A DNA stretch of 64,000 bases from Paracidovorax wautersii (GTDB lineage Bacteria; Pseudomonadota; Gammaproteobacteria; Burkholderiales; Burkholderiaceae_C), in assembly GCF_900113035.1 (NCBI RefSeq), contig NZ_FONX01000002.1, positions 186,001 to 250,000 on the forward strand, in the 5' to 3' direction. The translations under genes were made by a program, and so were the position numbers. Below the pieces are notes generated by a model. It was not told where the DNA came from, ran no database searches, and saw nothing but the letters and a program-made list of their open reading frames with translations. Shown piece by piece: positions 39,805 through 48,224 of this stretch; the first letter of the stretch is position 1; the number at the start of each line of letters is the position of its first letter.

Positions 39805-41052
39805 ATGCGTCGAGTTGCAATCGTGGGTGGCGGCCAGGCCGGCCTGCCCCTGGCTTTCGGTCTGCTGGACAAGGGCTATGAGGTCACCGTGGTGACCAAC
39901 CGCACGCCCGACCAGATCCGCGCCGGCAAGGTCATGTCCAGCCAGTGCATGTTCGACCCCGCGCTGCAGGTGGAGCGCGACCTGGACATCAACCACTGGG
40001 AGGCCGAGTGTCCCCCGGTGGAAGGCATCGGCTTCGCCGTGCCCAACCCCGAACAGGCCGGCGCCAAGCTGATCGACTGGAGCGCCAGGCTGGACAAGCC
40101 CGCGCAGTCGGTGGACCAGCGCCTGAAGATGCCCGTGTGGCTGGAAAACCTCGAAAAGCGCGGCGGCAAGGTGCTGATCCAGGACGCCGGCATCGCCGAG
40201 CTGGAAGCGCTGTCGGATTCGCACGACCTGGTGATCCTCGCGGCCGGCAAGGGCGAGGTGGTGCGCCTCTTCGAGCGCGACGCCGCCCGCTCGCCCTTCG
40301 ACAAGCCCCAGCGCTCGCTGGCCCTGACCTACGTGCATGGCCTCAAGCCCACGGCGGACTACTCCCGCGTCTCGTTCAACCTGATTCCGGGCGTGGGCGA
40401 ATACTTCGTCTTCCCCTCGCTCACGCTCAGCGGCCCCTGCGACATCATGGTGTTCGAAGGCGTGCCCGGCGGCCCGCTGGACTGCTGGCGCGACGTGAAG
40501 ACGCCCGAAGACCACCTGGCGACCAGCAAGCGCTTCCTGCAGCAGTTCCTGCCCTGGGAAGCCGAACGTGCCAGCGATGTGGAGCTGACCGACGCCAACG
40601 GCGTCCTGGCCGGCGCCTTCGCACCCACCGTGCGCAAGCCCGTGCTCACGCTGCCCTCGGGCCGCCTGGTGTTCGGCCTGGGCGACGCCGTGGCCACCAA
40701 CGACCCCATCACCGGCCAGGGCTCCAACAACGCCACCAAGGCCGCCAAGGTGTATCTGGATGCGATCCTGGAGCACGGCGAGCAGCCCTACACCCGCGCC
40801 TGGATGGAGCAGACCTTCGAGCGCTTCTGGGACTACGCCCAGTGGGTGGTGCAGTGGACCAATTCCCTGCTCACGCCCCCGCCGCCGCACATCCTCAAGC
40901 TGCTGGGCACCGCTGCCGCCATGCCTACGCTGGCGCACACCATCGCCAACGGCTTCAACCATCCGCCCAGCTACTTCCCGTGGTGGGCCGACGCCGACGA
41001 GACCGACCAGCTCATCGCCCGCCACCAGGCGCCCGAGGCCGTGGCCGCCTGA
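39805..41052 (+). CDS. Styrene/indole monooxygenase family FAD oxygenase (StyA/IifC-like)
   Basis: Encodes 415 residues, the length of StyA. The FAD Rossmann motif is VAIVGGGQAGLPLAFGL; GLGDAVATNDPITGQGSNNA (about 291-310) is the second FAD motif with the StyA-type spacing; SPFDKPQRSLAL and AVTMSF-equivalent SRVSFNLIPG also align by eye with StyA. Two-component enzymes of this family epoxidise styrene or indole using FADH2 from a partner reductase, which is the next gene. Indole is favoured over styrene because the downstream genes are an isatin-hydrolase-like cyclase and 2-aminobenzoyl-CoA-type enzymes, not phenylacetate genes. Confidence 0.88.
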   Translation: MRRVAIVGGGQAGLPLAFGLLDKGYEVTVVTNRTPDQIRAGKVMSSQCMFDPALQVERDLDINHWEAECPPVEGIGFAVPNPEQAGAKLIDWSARLDKPAQSVDQRLKMPVWLENLEKRGGKVLIQDAGIAELEALSDSHDLVILAAGKGEVVRLFERDAARSPFDKPQRSLALTYVHGLKPTADYSRVSFNLIPGVGEYFVFPSLTLSGPCDIMVFEGVPGGPLDCWRDVKTPEDHLATSKRFLQQFLPWEAERASDVELTDANGVLAGAFAPTVRKPVLTLPSGRLVFGLGDAVATNDPITGQGSNNATKAAKVYLDAILEHGEQPYTRAWMEQTFERFWDYAQWVVQWTNSLLTPPPPHILKLLGTAAAMPTLAHTIANGFNHPPSYFPWWADADETDQLIARHQAPEAVAA

Positions 41053-41080
41053 GATGCGCAACGACGACGAGGAGAAACCC

Positions 41081-41647
41081 ATGTCCGCCTGCCTTGCCCC
41101 CGAAAACCTGGCCGTGCAAGCCGCCAGCCCCGCCCCCTGGGGCAGCCTCGACCTGCAGCCGCGCACCCTGCGCAACCTGCTGGGCAGCTACCCCACCGGC
41201 GTGGCCATCGTGACCACGCGCACGCCGGAAGGCCGCCCCGTGGGCCTGACCATCAACTCCTTCGCCTCGCTGTCGCTCGACCCGCCGCTGGTGCTCTGGA
41301 GCCTGGTCAACCACTCGCCCAGCCTGGCCGTGTTCCGCGACTGCGCGCACTTCGCCATCCACATCCTGCCGCGCGAGCACGAAGAGCTGGCCAAGCGCTT
41401 CGCGAGCCCCGCCGTGCCCGACAAGTTCGCGGGCGTGGACCTGATCGACGCGCCCGAAGGCGTGCCCGTGCTGACCGGCGCGGTGACCACGCTGGTCTGC
41501 GCGAGCGAGGCCGACCACAGCCGTCATGCCGGCGACCACCTGCTGATGGTGGGCCGCGTGGTGCGCACCCACAGCGCGCCCGGCACGCCGCTGGTCTTCC
41601 ACGCCGGCCGCTTCACGGCGCTGGACGTGCCCCAGCCGGCCGCCTGA
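41081..41647 (+). CDS. Flavin reductase, partner of the monooxygenase
   Basis: Encodes 188 residues. NLLGSYPTGVAIVTTRTPEG, the GLTINSFASLSLDPPLVLWS block and FHAGRF are the FMN-binding features of the HpaC/StyB flavin reductase family. It should supply reduced FAD to the StyA-like oxygenase encoded just upstream. The start with GAGGAGA in front was chosen; a Met nine codons earlier is possible. The coding order oxygenase-reductase is the same as in styAB and iifCD. Confidence 0.9.
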   Translation: MSACLAPENLAVQAASPAPWGSLDLQPRTLRNLLGSYPTGVAIVTTRTPEGRPVGLTINSFASLSLDPPLVLWSLVNHSPSLAVFRDCAHFAIHILPREHEELAKRFASPAVPDKFAGVDLIDAPEGVPVLTGAVTTLVCASEADHSRHAGDHLLMVGRVVRTHSAPGTPLVFHAGRFTALDVPQPAA

Positions 41648-41666
41648 CGCCACCGCCGTCCTGCTG

Positions 41667-41695
41667 CAGGCCTGCCGGCGCCGCGGGCAGGCCTG
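41667..41695 (+). terminator. Strong hairpin between the flavin reductase and cyclase genes
   Basis: A perfect 10-bp stem CAGGCCTGCC/GGCAGGCCTG with a 9-base loop follows the flavin reductase stop by about 20 bases. It is followed by a pyrimidine stretch rather than a clean T-run. It could be a partial terminator or an mRNA-stabilising element that sets the expression ratio inside the block. Confidence 0.45.
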
Positions 41696-41737
41696 TGTTC
41701 CGCCCCCTGTTTCCTTCTCCTCCCGCTGGAGCCCGCC

Positions 41738-42541
41738 ATGAGCACGCCCGCCGCCCCTTCGCCTTCTTCCACCCTCGCCACGCTGGCCGCGCAGCTGGCG
41801 GGCGGCCGCGTCCGCGTCGTTGATCTGACGCAGACGCTCTCGCCCTCGTTCCCCACGCTGCAGCTGCCGCCGCAGTTCGGGCAGGTCAAGCCCTTCACCA
41901 TCGAGCGCATCTCGCACTACGACGAAAGCGGCCCCGGCTGGTACTGGAACAACTTCTCGTGCGGCGAGCACACCGGCACCCACTTCGACGCGCCGGCCCA
42001 CTGGATCACCGGCCGCGAGCACCCCGACAACAGCGTGGACACCATCGCGCCGGAGAACTTCGTCGCCCCCGCCGTGGTGGTCGATGCCAGCGCCGAGGTC
42101 GCGGCCGATGCCGACTGGCTGCTCACCGTGCCCTTCCTCGAAGCCTGGGAGGCGCGCCACGGCCGCATCCCGGCCGGCGCCTGGGTGCTGCTGCGCACCG
42201 ACTGGTCGCTCAAGGCCAATGACGCGGGCGCCTTCCTCAACCTCAAGGACGACGGCGCCCACACCCCCGGCCCCACGCAGGAAGCGGTGGAGTGGCTGAT
42301 CCACCAGCGCCAGGTGCACGGCTTCGGCGTGGAGACCATCAACACCGACGCCGGCCAGTCCTACACCTGGCCCGTGCCCTACCCCTGCCACACGCTGATG
42401 CACGGCGCCAACCGCTACGGCCTGCAGTGCCTGAAGAATTTGGACCAGCTGCCGCCGCAGGGCGCGCTGATCCTGTCCGCGCCGCTGAAGATCGAAGGCG
42501 GCTCGGGCAGCCCGCTGCGCGTGCTGGCCCTGGTGGAGTGA
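41738..42541 (+). CDS. Cyclase family metal hydrolase, isatin-hydrolase-like
   Basis: Encodes 267 residues. The Mn-binding motif HTGTHFDAPAHW (His78, His82, Asp84, His88) defines the cyclase/kynurenine formamidase superfamily, and INTDAGQSYTWPVPYPCH with the terminal LILSAPLKIEGGSGSP is typical of its longer members. It is longer than KynB (about 210) and similar to isatin hydrolases (about 260), which open isatin to isatinate. The neighbouring indole-oxygenase-like genes favour this reaction. No tryptophan 2,3-dioxygenase or kynureninase is present, which argues against formamidase. Confidence 0.82.
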   Translation: MSTPAAPSPSSTLATLAAQLAGGRVRVVDLTQTLSPSFPTLQLPPQFGQVKPFTIERISHYDESGPGWYWNNFSCGEHTGTHFDAPAHWITGREHPDNSVDTIAPENFVAPAVVVDASAEVAADADWLLTVPFLEAWEARHGRIPAGAWVLLRTDWSLKANDAGAFLNLKDDGAHTPGPTQEAVEWLIHQRQVHGFGVETINTDAGQSYTWPVPYPCHTLMHGANRYGLQCLKNLDQLPPQGALILSAPLKIEGGSGSPLRVLALVE

Positions 42542-42546
42542 CGGCC

Positions 42547-44154
42547 ATGGGCAACGCCGCAGTCCCCCAGGTGATCTTCGTCGGCAGCGGCATCAACGCC
42601 CTGGTGGGGGCGGCGCTGCTGGCCGTGCGCGGCAAGCGCGTGCTGGTGCTGGAGCGCAACGACCGCTTCGGCGGCTGCATCCGCACCGAAGAACTCTTTC
42701 CCGGCTACCGGCACGAGGTCATGGCCTCGTGGTATCCGCTCTTTTGCGGCAGCCCGGGCTATGCCGAGCTGAAGCCCGCGCTGGAAAAGGCCGGGCTGCG
42801 CTTCGTGCAGCCCGAATACACCACCGGCTGGGTCGGGCCCGACGGCCGGGGCATCGCCCTGCGGCAGGACCTGGACGACGCCGCCCGCCGCATCGACGCC
42901 GTGGCGCCGGGCGACGGCGCGGCGCTGAAGGCCATGGCCGCCGACCTCTTCGGGCGCGACGCCGCACTCACTTTCGGCCTGCTGGGCGGCGACCCGTACG
43001 GCTGGCCGCTCATCAAGCTGCTGTGGTCCGAATGGCGCAAGCGTGGCACCGACGGCCTGCTGGCCTATGCCGGCGGCGCCATGGAGAACTTCCGCCGCTG
43101 GTCGCAGCGCACGCTGCGCTCGGACATGGCGCGCGCCCTGATGGCGCCGTGGACGCTGCATTCGGGCCTGGGCCCGGACGACGCCACCTCGGCGCTGATC
43201 GGCAAGCTCACCTTCGCCGCCGTGGTCAGCGGCGGCATGCCGGTGGTCGAGGGCGGCGGCAGCCGGCTGGTGGAAGCGCTCGCCGCCGTCATCCGCCAGC
43301 ACGGCGGCGAACTCGTCAGCAACGCGCAGGTGGACCGCATCGAGACCGTGGGCACCGGCCGCAAGCGCCGCGCCACCGGCGTGCGGCTGGCCGACGGGCG
43401 CACGTGGGGCGCCAGCGAATCGGTGGTCTGCAGCGTCACGCCCGGCCAGCTCTACGGCCGCCTGCTGCCCGATGCGCCGCCTGCGGTGCGCGAGCGCGCA
43501 GAAGCCTTCCAGCACGGGCGCGGCGACATGCAGATCCACTTCGCGCTGAACGCGCCGCCTGCCTGGAAGGAGCCCGAGCTGCTCAAGGTGCCGCTGGTGC
43601 ACCTCACGGAAAGCATGGAGCAGGTCTGCACCGCCGTCACCGAGGCCAACAACGGCCTGCTGCCCGCGCGGCCCACGCTGGGCATCGGCCAGCCCACGGC
43701 GGCCGACCCCTCCCGCGCGCCCGAAGGCGGCTGGATTCTCTGGATCCAGATGCAGGAGATGCCATCGCAGCTGCGCGGCGACGCGGCCGGCGAGATCGCC
43801 GTGCCCGCCGACGGCCGCTGGAACGAGGCCGTGCGCGAGGCCGTGGCCGACCGCGTGCAGGCGCGGCTGGAGCTGGTCATGCCGGGCCTGGCCCAGCGCA
43901 TCGTCGGCCGCCGCGCCTATTCGCCGGCCGACCTGGAACGGCTCAACTGCAACCTGGTGGGCGGCGACCCCTACGGCGGCCTGTGCTCGCCCGACCAGTT
44001 CTTCTGGCTGCGGCCCTTCGCCGGCAGCGACGGCGCGCGCGGCCACCGCACGCCGCTGGCCAACGTCTTCCACATCGGCGCCAGCACCCATCCGGGGCCG
44101 GGGCTGGGCGCGGGCTCGGGCTACCAGGTGGCCCAGCGGCTGGCACCCGGCTGA
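42547..44154 (+). CDS. FAD-dependent oxidoreductase of the phytoene desaturase/PYROXD2 type (COG1233)
   Basis: Encodes 535 residues. The Rossmann FAD motif VGSGINALVGAALLAVRGKR, the VLVLERNDRFGGCIRT block and the C-terminal GASTHPGPGLGAGSGYQVA are characteristic of COG1233 proteins. The enzymes remove hydride from diverse substrates; the usual carotenoid role is unlikely in this setting. It begins five bases after the cyclase stop, so the two are coupled. A role in oxidising 3-hydroxyindolin-2-one (dioxindole) to isatin, the substrate of the preceding gene, would fill the only oxidation gap in the block. That is inference. Confidence 0.82.
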   Translation: MGNAAVPQVIFVGSGINALVGAALLAVRGKRVLVLERNDRFGGCIRTEELFPGYRHEVMASWYPLFCGSPGYAELKPALEKAGLRFVQPEYTTGWVGPDGRGIALRQDLDDAARRIDAVAPGDGAALKAMAADLFGRDAALTFGLLGGDPYGWPLIKLLWSEWRKRGTDGLLAYAGGAMENFRRWSQRTLRSDMARALMAPWTLHSGLGPDDATSALIGKLTFAAVVSGGMPVVEGGGSRLVEALAAVIRQHGGELVSNAQVDRIETVGTGRKRRATGVRLADGRTWGASESVVCSVTPGQLYGRLLPDAPPAVRERAEAFQHGRGDMQIHFALNAPPAWKEPELLKVPLVHLTESMEQVCTAVTEANNGLLPARPTLGIGQPTAADPSRAPEGGWILWIQMQEMPSQLRGDAAGEIAVPADGRWNEAVREAVADRVQARLELVMPGLAQRIVGRRAYSPADLERLNCNLVGGDPYGGLCSPDQFFWLRPFAGSDGARGHRTPLANVFHIGASTHPGPGLGAGSGYQVAQRLAPG

Positions 44155-44171
44155 CGGCGCGATCCCTTTCT

Positions 44172-44191
44172 TCTCTCTCTCTCTCTCTCTC
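44172..44191 (+). repeat. (TC)10 simple-sequence repeat upstream of the outer-membrane transporter gene
   Basis: Ten uninterrupted TC units lie 58-77 bases before the porin start, inside a longer pyrimidine tract. Dinucleotide tracts of this length can slip during replication and change promoter spacing. No effect on the coding frame is possible here. Confidence 0.85.
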
Positions 44192-44248
44192 ACTTTTCTC
44201 CCTGCATCGATCTTTTCAACCACCCACTGACGACGAAGGAAAAAAACC

Positions 44249-45151
44249 ATGCGCAAGACCGCATTGAAGAGGGGCCTGACGGGCCTGATGGGCGTGGCAG
44301 CCGGCCTGGCAGCCACGGGCGCGGCTCACGCCACGGAAAACGGGGGGCTGGGCGTCTACCCCGACGGCCTGGAGAGCTACTTCGTGGGCGCGCTGCCGCC
44401 GCCCGGCGTGCACGTGATGATGTACGGCGGCGGCTACCGCTACGACAAGCTGCGCGGCAACGACGGCCAGTCGCTGGTGCCGGACTTCAAGGTGGACGTG
44501 AACCTGCTGGCCCCGCGCGTGGTGTGGGTCACGCCGCAGACCGTCGCGGGCGGCCAGCTGGCCTTCCACACCGTGGTGCCGCTGCTGGACGTGAAGTTCC
44601 GCGCGGGCGGCGCCACGTTCAAGAGTTCGGGCCTGGGCGACATCACCTTCGGCGCCGCGCTGGGCTACCACCTCTCGCCCCAGCTGCACCAGGTGGTCGG
44701 CCTGGACATCGTCGCGCCCACCGGCAAGTACAGCGCCACCGATCCTTCCAGCCTGGGCAAGAACTACTGGACCTTCCAGCCCGTCTATGCCGTCACCTAC
44801 ATGCAGCCCTCGGGCTTCAACGGCGACGTGAAGCTGATGTACGACATCAACCGCCGCAACAGCGACACCAACACCCGCTCCGGCCAGGCCCTGCATGCCG
44901 ACTACTCGGCCGGCTGGGGGCTGGGCAACGGCTGGGTGGTGGGCGTGGGCGGCCATGTGTTCAGCCAGGTCACCAACGACAGCGGCCCCGGCAGCGCCCA
45001 GGGCAAGGCCCGCGCCATCGGCTTCGGTCCCGCGATCCGCTACGCCAACGACAAGGGCTTCCTGGTCACGGTGAAGTGGCAGAAGGACTTCGACGTGCGC
45101 AACCGCCCCGAAGGCAGCGGCCTGCTGGTCAAGGCCACGATTCCGTTCTGA
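44249..45151 (+). CDS. Outer-membrane transporter of the phenol/MetA (SphA) family
   Basis: Encodes 300 residues. A Sec signal peptide ends near AAHA (about residue 28). The mature sequence has alternating amphipathic strands with the conserved LGDITFGAALGYH, VAPTGKYSATDPSSLGKNYW and GWGLGNGWVVGVGGH blocks of the Phenol_MetA_deg family, and ends in a C-terminal Phe (KATIPF) as outer-membrane barrels do. These proteins are thought to admit hydrophobic aromatics. It closes the metabolic part of the first block. Confidence 0.85.
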   Translation: MRKTALKRGLTGLMGVAAGLAATGAAHATENGGLGVYPDGLESYFVGALPPPGVHVMMYGGGYRYDKLRGNDGQSLVPDFKVDVNLLAPRVVWVTPQTVAGGQLAFHTVVPLLDVKFRAGGATFKSSGLGDITFGAALGYHLSPQLHQVVGLDIVAPTGKYSATDPSSLGKNYWTFQPVYAVTYMQPSGFNGDVKLMYDINRRNSDTNTRSGQALHADYSAGWGLGNGWVVGVGGHVFSQVTNDSGPGSAQGKARAIGFGPAIRYANDKGFLVTVKWQKDFDVRNRPEGSGLLVKATIPF

Positions 45152-45161
45152 CCGGGGCAGG

Positions 45162-45185
45162 GCGGGCGCCTGCTGCAGCGCCCGC
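45162..45185 (+). terminator. Hairpin after the outer-membrane transporter gene
   Basis: A perfect 8-bp stem GCGGGCGC/GCGCCCGC with an 8-base loop starts 10 bases after the stop. No T-run follows, so it is a weak or assisted terminator at most. Confidence 0.4.
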
Positions 45186-45299
45186 TCACCCGCCCGCTCT
45201 TCAGCGCCGGCACGGACGGCACGCCGGTCCGGCGCACTTTGGATCTCTTGACTGACTGAGCATGCGCGGCCCCTGAGGCCGTGCGCAGGAGCGACCCGC

Positions 45300-46523
45300 A
45301 TGGAACAGCAGCTTCGTATGCGATCGCCGGCCGGTGCCGGCGCAATGGGCGCGGTGGGCGCAAGGGCGCTGGTGGGCGCCTGGTGCCTGTGCTGCCTGGG
45401 CCTGCTGGCCTGGGTGCTGGGCAGCGATGCCACGACGGGGAGCGCGGCGGCACTGCCGCTGGCCCTGCTGGCGGCGGCTGGTCTGGCCGCGGGGGTGGGC
45501 CTGGCATGGTGGTGGCAGCGGCGCGTCGCCCCTGCGCTGGCCGCCGCCTGCGCCCTGGCCGAGCGTGCAGCGGGCGGCGACCTGCGCGCCGTGCAGGAGG
45601 GCCCGCCCGGCCCCGCGCTGGGCGGCATCGGCCACGCGGTGCGCGGGCTGTGCGGGCAACTGGCATTGCGACTGGCGCGCATCGACGGCGCAGCCCAGCG
45701 CATCGCCATGGCCGCGGCCCGCATGGCCCGGGGCAACGATTACCTCGCCGGCCGCGCGCGCGAACGCGCCGCCGTGCTGGAGCAGACGGCAGCCGCCATG
45801 CAGGCGCTGACCGCCTCGGTGCAGCAGAACGCGGACAGCGCGCTGCGCGCCGAACGGCTGGTGGGCGAGGGCAACGCCATCGGGCACCGCTCCGAGGCGG
45901 CCACCCAGGCACTGACGCGGCAGATGGAGGCCATCGGCACCGCCTCGCGCCGCGTGGCGGAGATCACCGGCGTGATCGAATCCATCGCCTTCCAGACCAG
46001 CATCCTGGCGCTGAACGCCGCGGTGGAAGCCGCCCGTGCCGGAGCCCATGGCCAGGGCTTCGCCGTGGTGGCGTCCGAAGTGCGGGCGCTCGCCGCACGC
46101 AGCGCGGGCGCGGCCCGCGAGATCGGCGGGCTGATCGCGGCGGCCACGGCCCAGGTCGATCAGGGGCGGCAGCGCGCGTCCGATGCCGACGCCGCCATGC
46201 AGGCCATGGTGCGCAATGCGGGCGAGATCGGCGGCCTCATCGCGGCCATCGCCGGCGCCAGCCAGACCCAGGGCGAGGGCATCGCCGAGGTGCGCGAAGC
46301 CATCGCCGGGCTGGACCAGGCCGCGCAGCAGAACGCCGCCACCGTGCAGGACGTGACGGCCGCCGCGCACCTGCTGCAGGAGCATTCCCAGGCGCTGGCC
46401 GGCATGCTGGGCGAATGGCGCTGGGATGCGGCGCCCGCTGCGGCCATGGCGGCTACGGCGTTCGAGCCGGCGCTTGAGGCTGCGCCCGCAGCGCCCGTGC
46501 GGTGGGCGCCCCGGCTGTCATAG
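45300..46523 (+). CDS. Methyl-accepting chemotaxis protein without a periplasmic sensor
   Basis: Encodes 407 residues. Two hydrophobic segments (about 20-42 and 48-70) are separated by only a few residues, so there is almost no periplasmic loop. A HAMP-like stretch (ACALAERAAGGDLRAV) and a full MCP signalling domain follow, with the tip EVRALAARSAGAAREIGGLI. With no ligand-binding domain it may sense energy state or a cytoplasmic intermediate, as described for some aromatic-catabolism receptors. Placement between the indole-type block and its AraC gene suggests taxis linked to the substrate. Confidence 0.88.
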   Translation: MEQQLRMRSPAGAGAMGAVGARALVGAWCLCCLGLLAWVLGSDATTGSAAALPLALLAAAGLAAGVGLAWWWQRRVAPALAAACALAERAAGGDLRAVQEGPPGPALGGIGHAVRGLCGQLALRLARIDGAAQRIAMAAARMARGNDYLAGRARERAAVLEQTAAAMQALTASVQQNADSALRAERLVGEGNAIGHRSEAATQALTRQMEAIGTASRRVAEITGVIESIAFQTSILALNAAVEAARAGAHGQGFAVVASEVRALAARSAGAAREIGGLIAAATAQVDQGRQRASDADAAMQAMVRNAGEIGGLIAAIAGASQTQGEGIAEVREAIAGLDQAAQQNAATVQDVTAAAHLLQEHSQALAGMLGEWRWDAAPAAAMAATAFEPALEAAPAAPVRWAPRLS

Positions 46524-46530
46524 CGCGGCG

Positions 46531-46552
46531 GGGGCGGGCGAAGGCCCGCCCC
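46531..46552. terminator. Bidirectional hairpin between convergent MCP and AraC genes
   Basis: A perfect 9-bp stem GGGGCGGGC/GCCCGCCCC with a GAAG tetraloop lies in the 71-base gap between two convergent genes. It lacks T-runs but is very stable. Confidence 0.5.
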
Positions 46553-46594
46553 GGGACGGGTGGAATGGGGCCATGGGGGAGGGGGGCGCGGCGT

Positions 46595-47620
46595 TCAGTG
46601 CCGGCGCAGGGTCTGGCTCGGCGATTCGCCGTAGCGCTGCTTGTATTCGTTGCTGAAGCGGCCCAGGTGGGCGAAGCCCCAGCGCAGCGCGATGCCGGCG
46701 ACGTTGCTGGCCTCGCCGGTCAGCAGTTCGGTGCGCACATGGTCCATGCGCAGGTCGCGCAGGTAGTGCATGGGGCTCACGCCCAGGAATTCCTTGAAGC
46801 CGGCATACAGGCTGCGCACGCTCACGCCGGCCACGTCGGCGAGCTGGTCCACGCAGATGGGCTCGTGCGCGTGGGTCTGCAGGAAGTCCTGCGCACGCCG
46901 CACATGGCGCGGCAGGATGGTGCTGCGCCGCGCGGGGGCGGTTTCGCTGTAGTTGTGCTGGTGCGAGGTCAGCAGGACCAGGGAGACCAGCTGCTCGATC
47001 TGCGCCACCACCAGCTTGTTCTGCGCCAGGCCCGGGTTCTGGGTCGCGCAGTCCAGCAGATAGGAGAGCAGGCAGCTCCACGGGGCGCAGTCCTGCCAGC
47101 GGAAGGCCAGGTCGAAGCGCAGCGGCTCGGTGAGCGGGCGGCCCAGCTGGCCGACCAGCGTGCGTTCCACCTGGGCGCGGGCGATGCGCAGCATGAGCTG
47201 GTCGGTGCCGGCACACCAGTGCATGCGGGTGGCGTCGTCGGGGTTGAGCACGGAGGCGATGCCGGGCGCGGAATCCACCTGCTGGCCGCCGCTGTCGATG
47301 TGGGCGCGCCCGGCCAGCGGCATCTGCACCAGGAAGAAGCTCTCCAGCGGGCCAGGCTGGATATCGACGGAGGCGCCGTAGCGCAGCCGGCTGATGGAGA
47401 CGTCGCCCAGCGAGACGTGGTGCATGCGCGCGTCCAGCCGCTCGCCGGCCGAGATCTGCCGCAGCTCGTGCGGCTTCATCACGCGGCCCACCATGGAGCG
47501 GGTCTCGTCGATGTCGCCGGAAGCGAACAGCAGCCGATCGGCGGTGCCGGAGAAGCGGTCGATCGCCAGCGGCATGGCGGCATGGGCGCCGGCGGCGGGA
47601 GAGTTCATCGGGGAGAGCAT
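46595..47620 (-). CDS. AraC-family transcriptional activator
   Basis: Encodes 341 residues from the Met preceded by AAGGAGG six bases upstream; the longer open frame lacks such a site. The N-terminal cupin-like ligand domain (AraC_binding_2 type) has ESFFLVQMPLAGRAHIDSGG and ASVLNPDDATRMHW. The C-terminal double HTH is at about 245-341: CVDQLADVAGVSVRSLYAGF and GIALRWGFAHLGRFSNEYKQ. It faces away from the ferredoxin-oxidoreductase operon across a 600-base control region, so it probably activates that operon and perhaps the upstream block in response to an aromatic acid. Confidence 0.9.
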   Translation of the reverse strand: MLSPMNSPAAGAHAAMPLAIDRFSGTADRLLFASGDIDETRSMVGRVMKPHELRQISAGERLDARMHHVSLGDVSISRLRYGASVDIQPGPLESFFLVQMPLAGRAHIDSGGQQVDSAPGIASVLNPDDATRMHWCAGTDQLMLRIARAQVERTLVGQLGRPLTEPLRFDLAFRWQDCAPWSCLLSYLLDCATQNPGLAQNKLVVAQIEQLVSLVLLTSHQHNYSETAPARRSTILPRHVRRAQDFLQTHAHEPICVDQLADVAGVSVRSLYAGFKEFLGVSPMHYLRDLRMDHVRTELLTGEASNVAGIALRWGFAHLGRFSNEYKQRYGESPSQTLRRH

Positions 47621-47904
47621 GTGCGGCCTCCTTTGAGGAGATTCAGCGTTTTCTTGGAATGCCCGGCTGCTGGCGGCGGGTGCAACCGCCGGCGGCGAAG
47701 GAGCTTTGCAAGTCGCATGCCAATTCCCATGAAATTTCAAGTGAATCGGTGCCGGAGCGGGTTGCCAGGGCCTGGAAGGCGTCTGGGGCGCGGGGCGGCC
47801 GGCATGCCACAGCAGAGGCGGTCATTCCTTTCTTGGGGAAACGATCGTAGGACCGGCCCCGTCCGCGCGAATCAAGGAAAACCCGCAATCAGCACAAAAA
47901 ATGC

Positions 47905-47916
47905 ATGATGAATCAT
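47905..47916. promoter_or_regulatory. Palindromic operator candidate, distal copy
   Basis: ATGATGAATCAT, a near-perfect palindrome embedded in a longer 24-base quasi-palindrome AAATGCATGATG/AATCATTCATTT. It differs by one base from the copy 222 bases downstream. Confidence 0.5.
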
Positions 47917-48126
47917 TCATTTTCAGCCTTCATACGGTGCAGCGGCGCACCAGTCTGGACACCGTGCTCCACGGCGATGCACGGCGGTGGATGCACGGAG
48001 GTGCCTGAAGAAAAGCGCAGGAATTGCGAGGAATCCCGGGAATTCATGGGCTTCTTCGGGGTGGATGGCCTGCCGCTATCCCGTTTGTGCAGCTTTCTGT
48101 CCTTCGCCTGCAGGAAACGTATTCGT

Positions 48127-48138
48127 ATGATTAATCAT
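48127..48138. promoter_or_regulatory. Palindromic operator candidate, proximal copy
   Basis: ATGATTAATCAT is a perfect 12-base palindrome about 87 bases before the first gene of the operon. Its near-identity to the distal copy and the spacing of about 21 helical turns suggest a two-site looping operator. Confidence 0.5.
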
Positions 48139-48224
48139 GCATTGACGGAGCGATGAAGCGCAACGAAAGTGCTTCCCAAGGCGGCTGAGCCGAACCGGCA
48201 TGGCCAAGAACCAGGGGAACCACG

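Larger units (their letters stand above)
47621..48224. promoter_or_regulatory. 604-base divergent control region (AraC gene / ferredoxin-oxidoreductase operon)
   Basis: No gene is supported here. Base composition drops, especially around 47890-47925 and 48115-48145, where A/T-rich palindromes occur. The region must hold the promoters for both the AraC regulator and the seven-gene catabolic operon. The ribosome site for the operon (AGGGGA) lies about 8 bases before its first ATG. Confidence 0.6.

Noticed and set aside
39805-41647. Styrene degradation operon
   Set aside because: StyA/StyB-like genes are present, but styrene oxide isomerase and phenylacetaldehyde dehydrogenase are absent and the downstream genes suit an aminobenzoyl route.
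41738-42541. Annotation of the cyclase as kynurenine formamidase
   Set aside because: The superfamily motif fits, but the protein is longer than KynB and there is no tryptophan dioxygenase or kynureninase nearby; indole-type neighbours favour isatin hydrolase.
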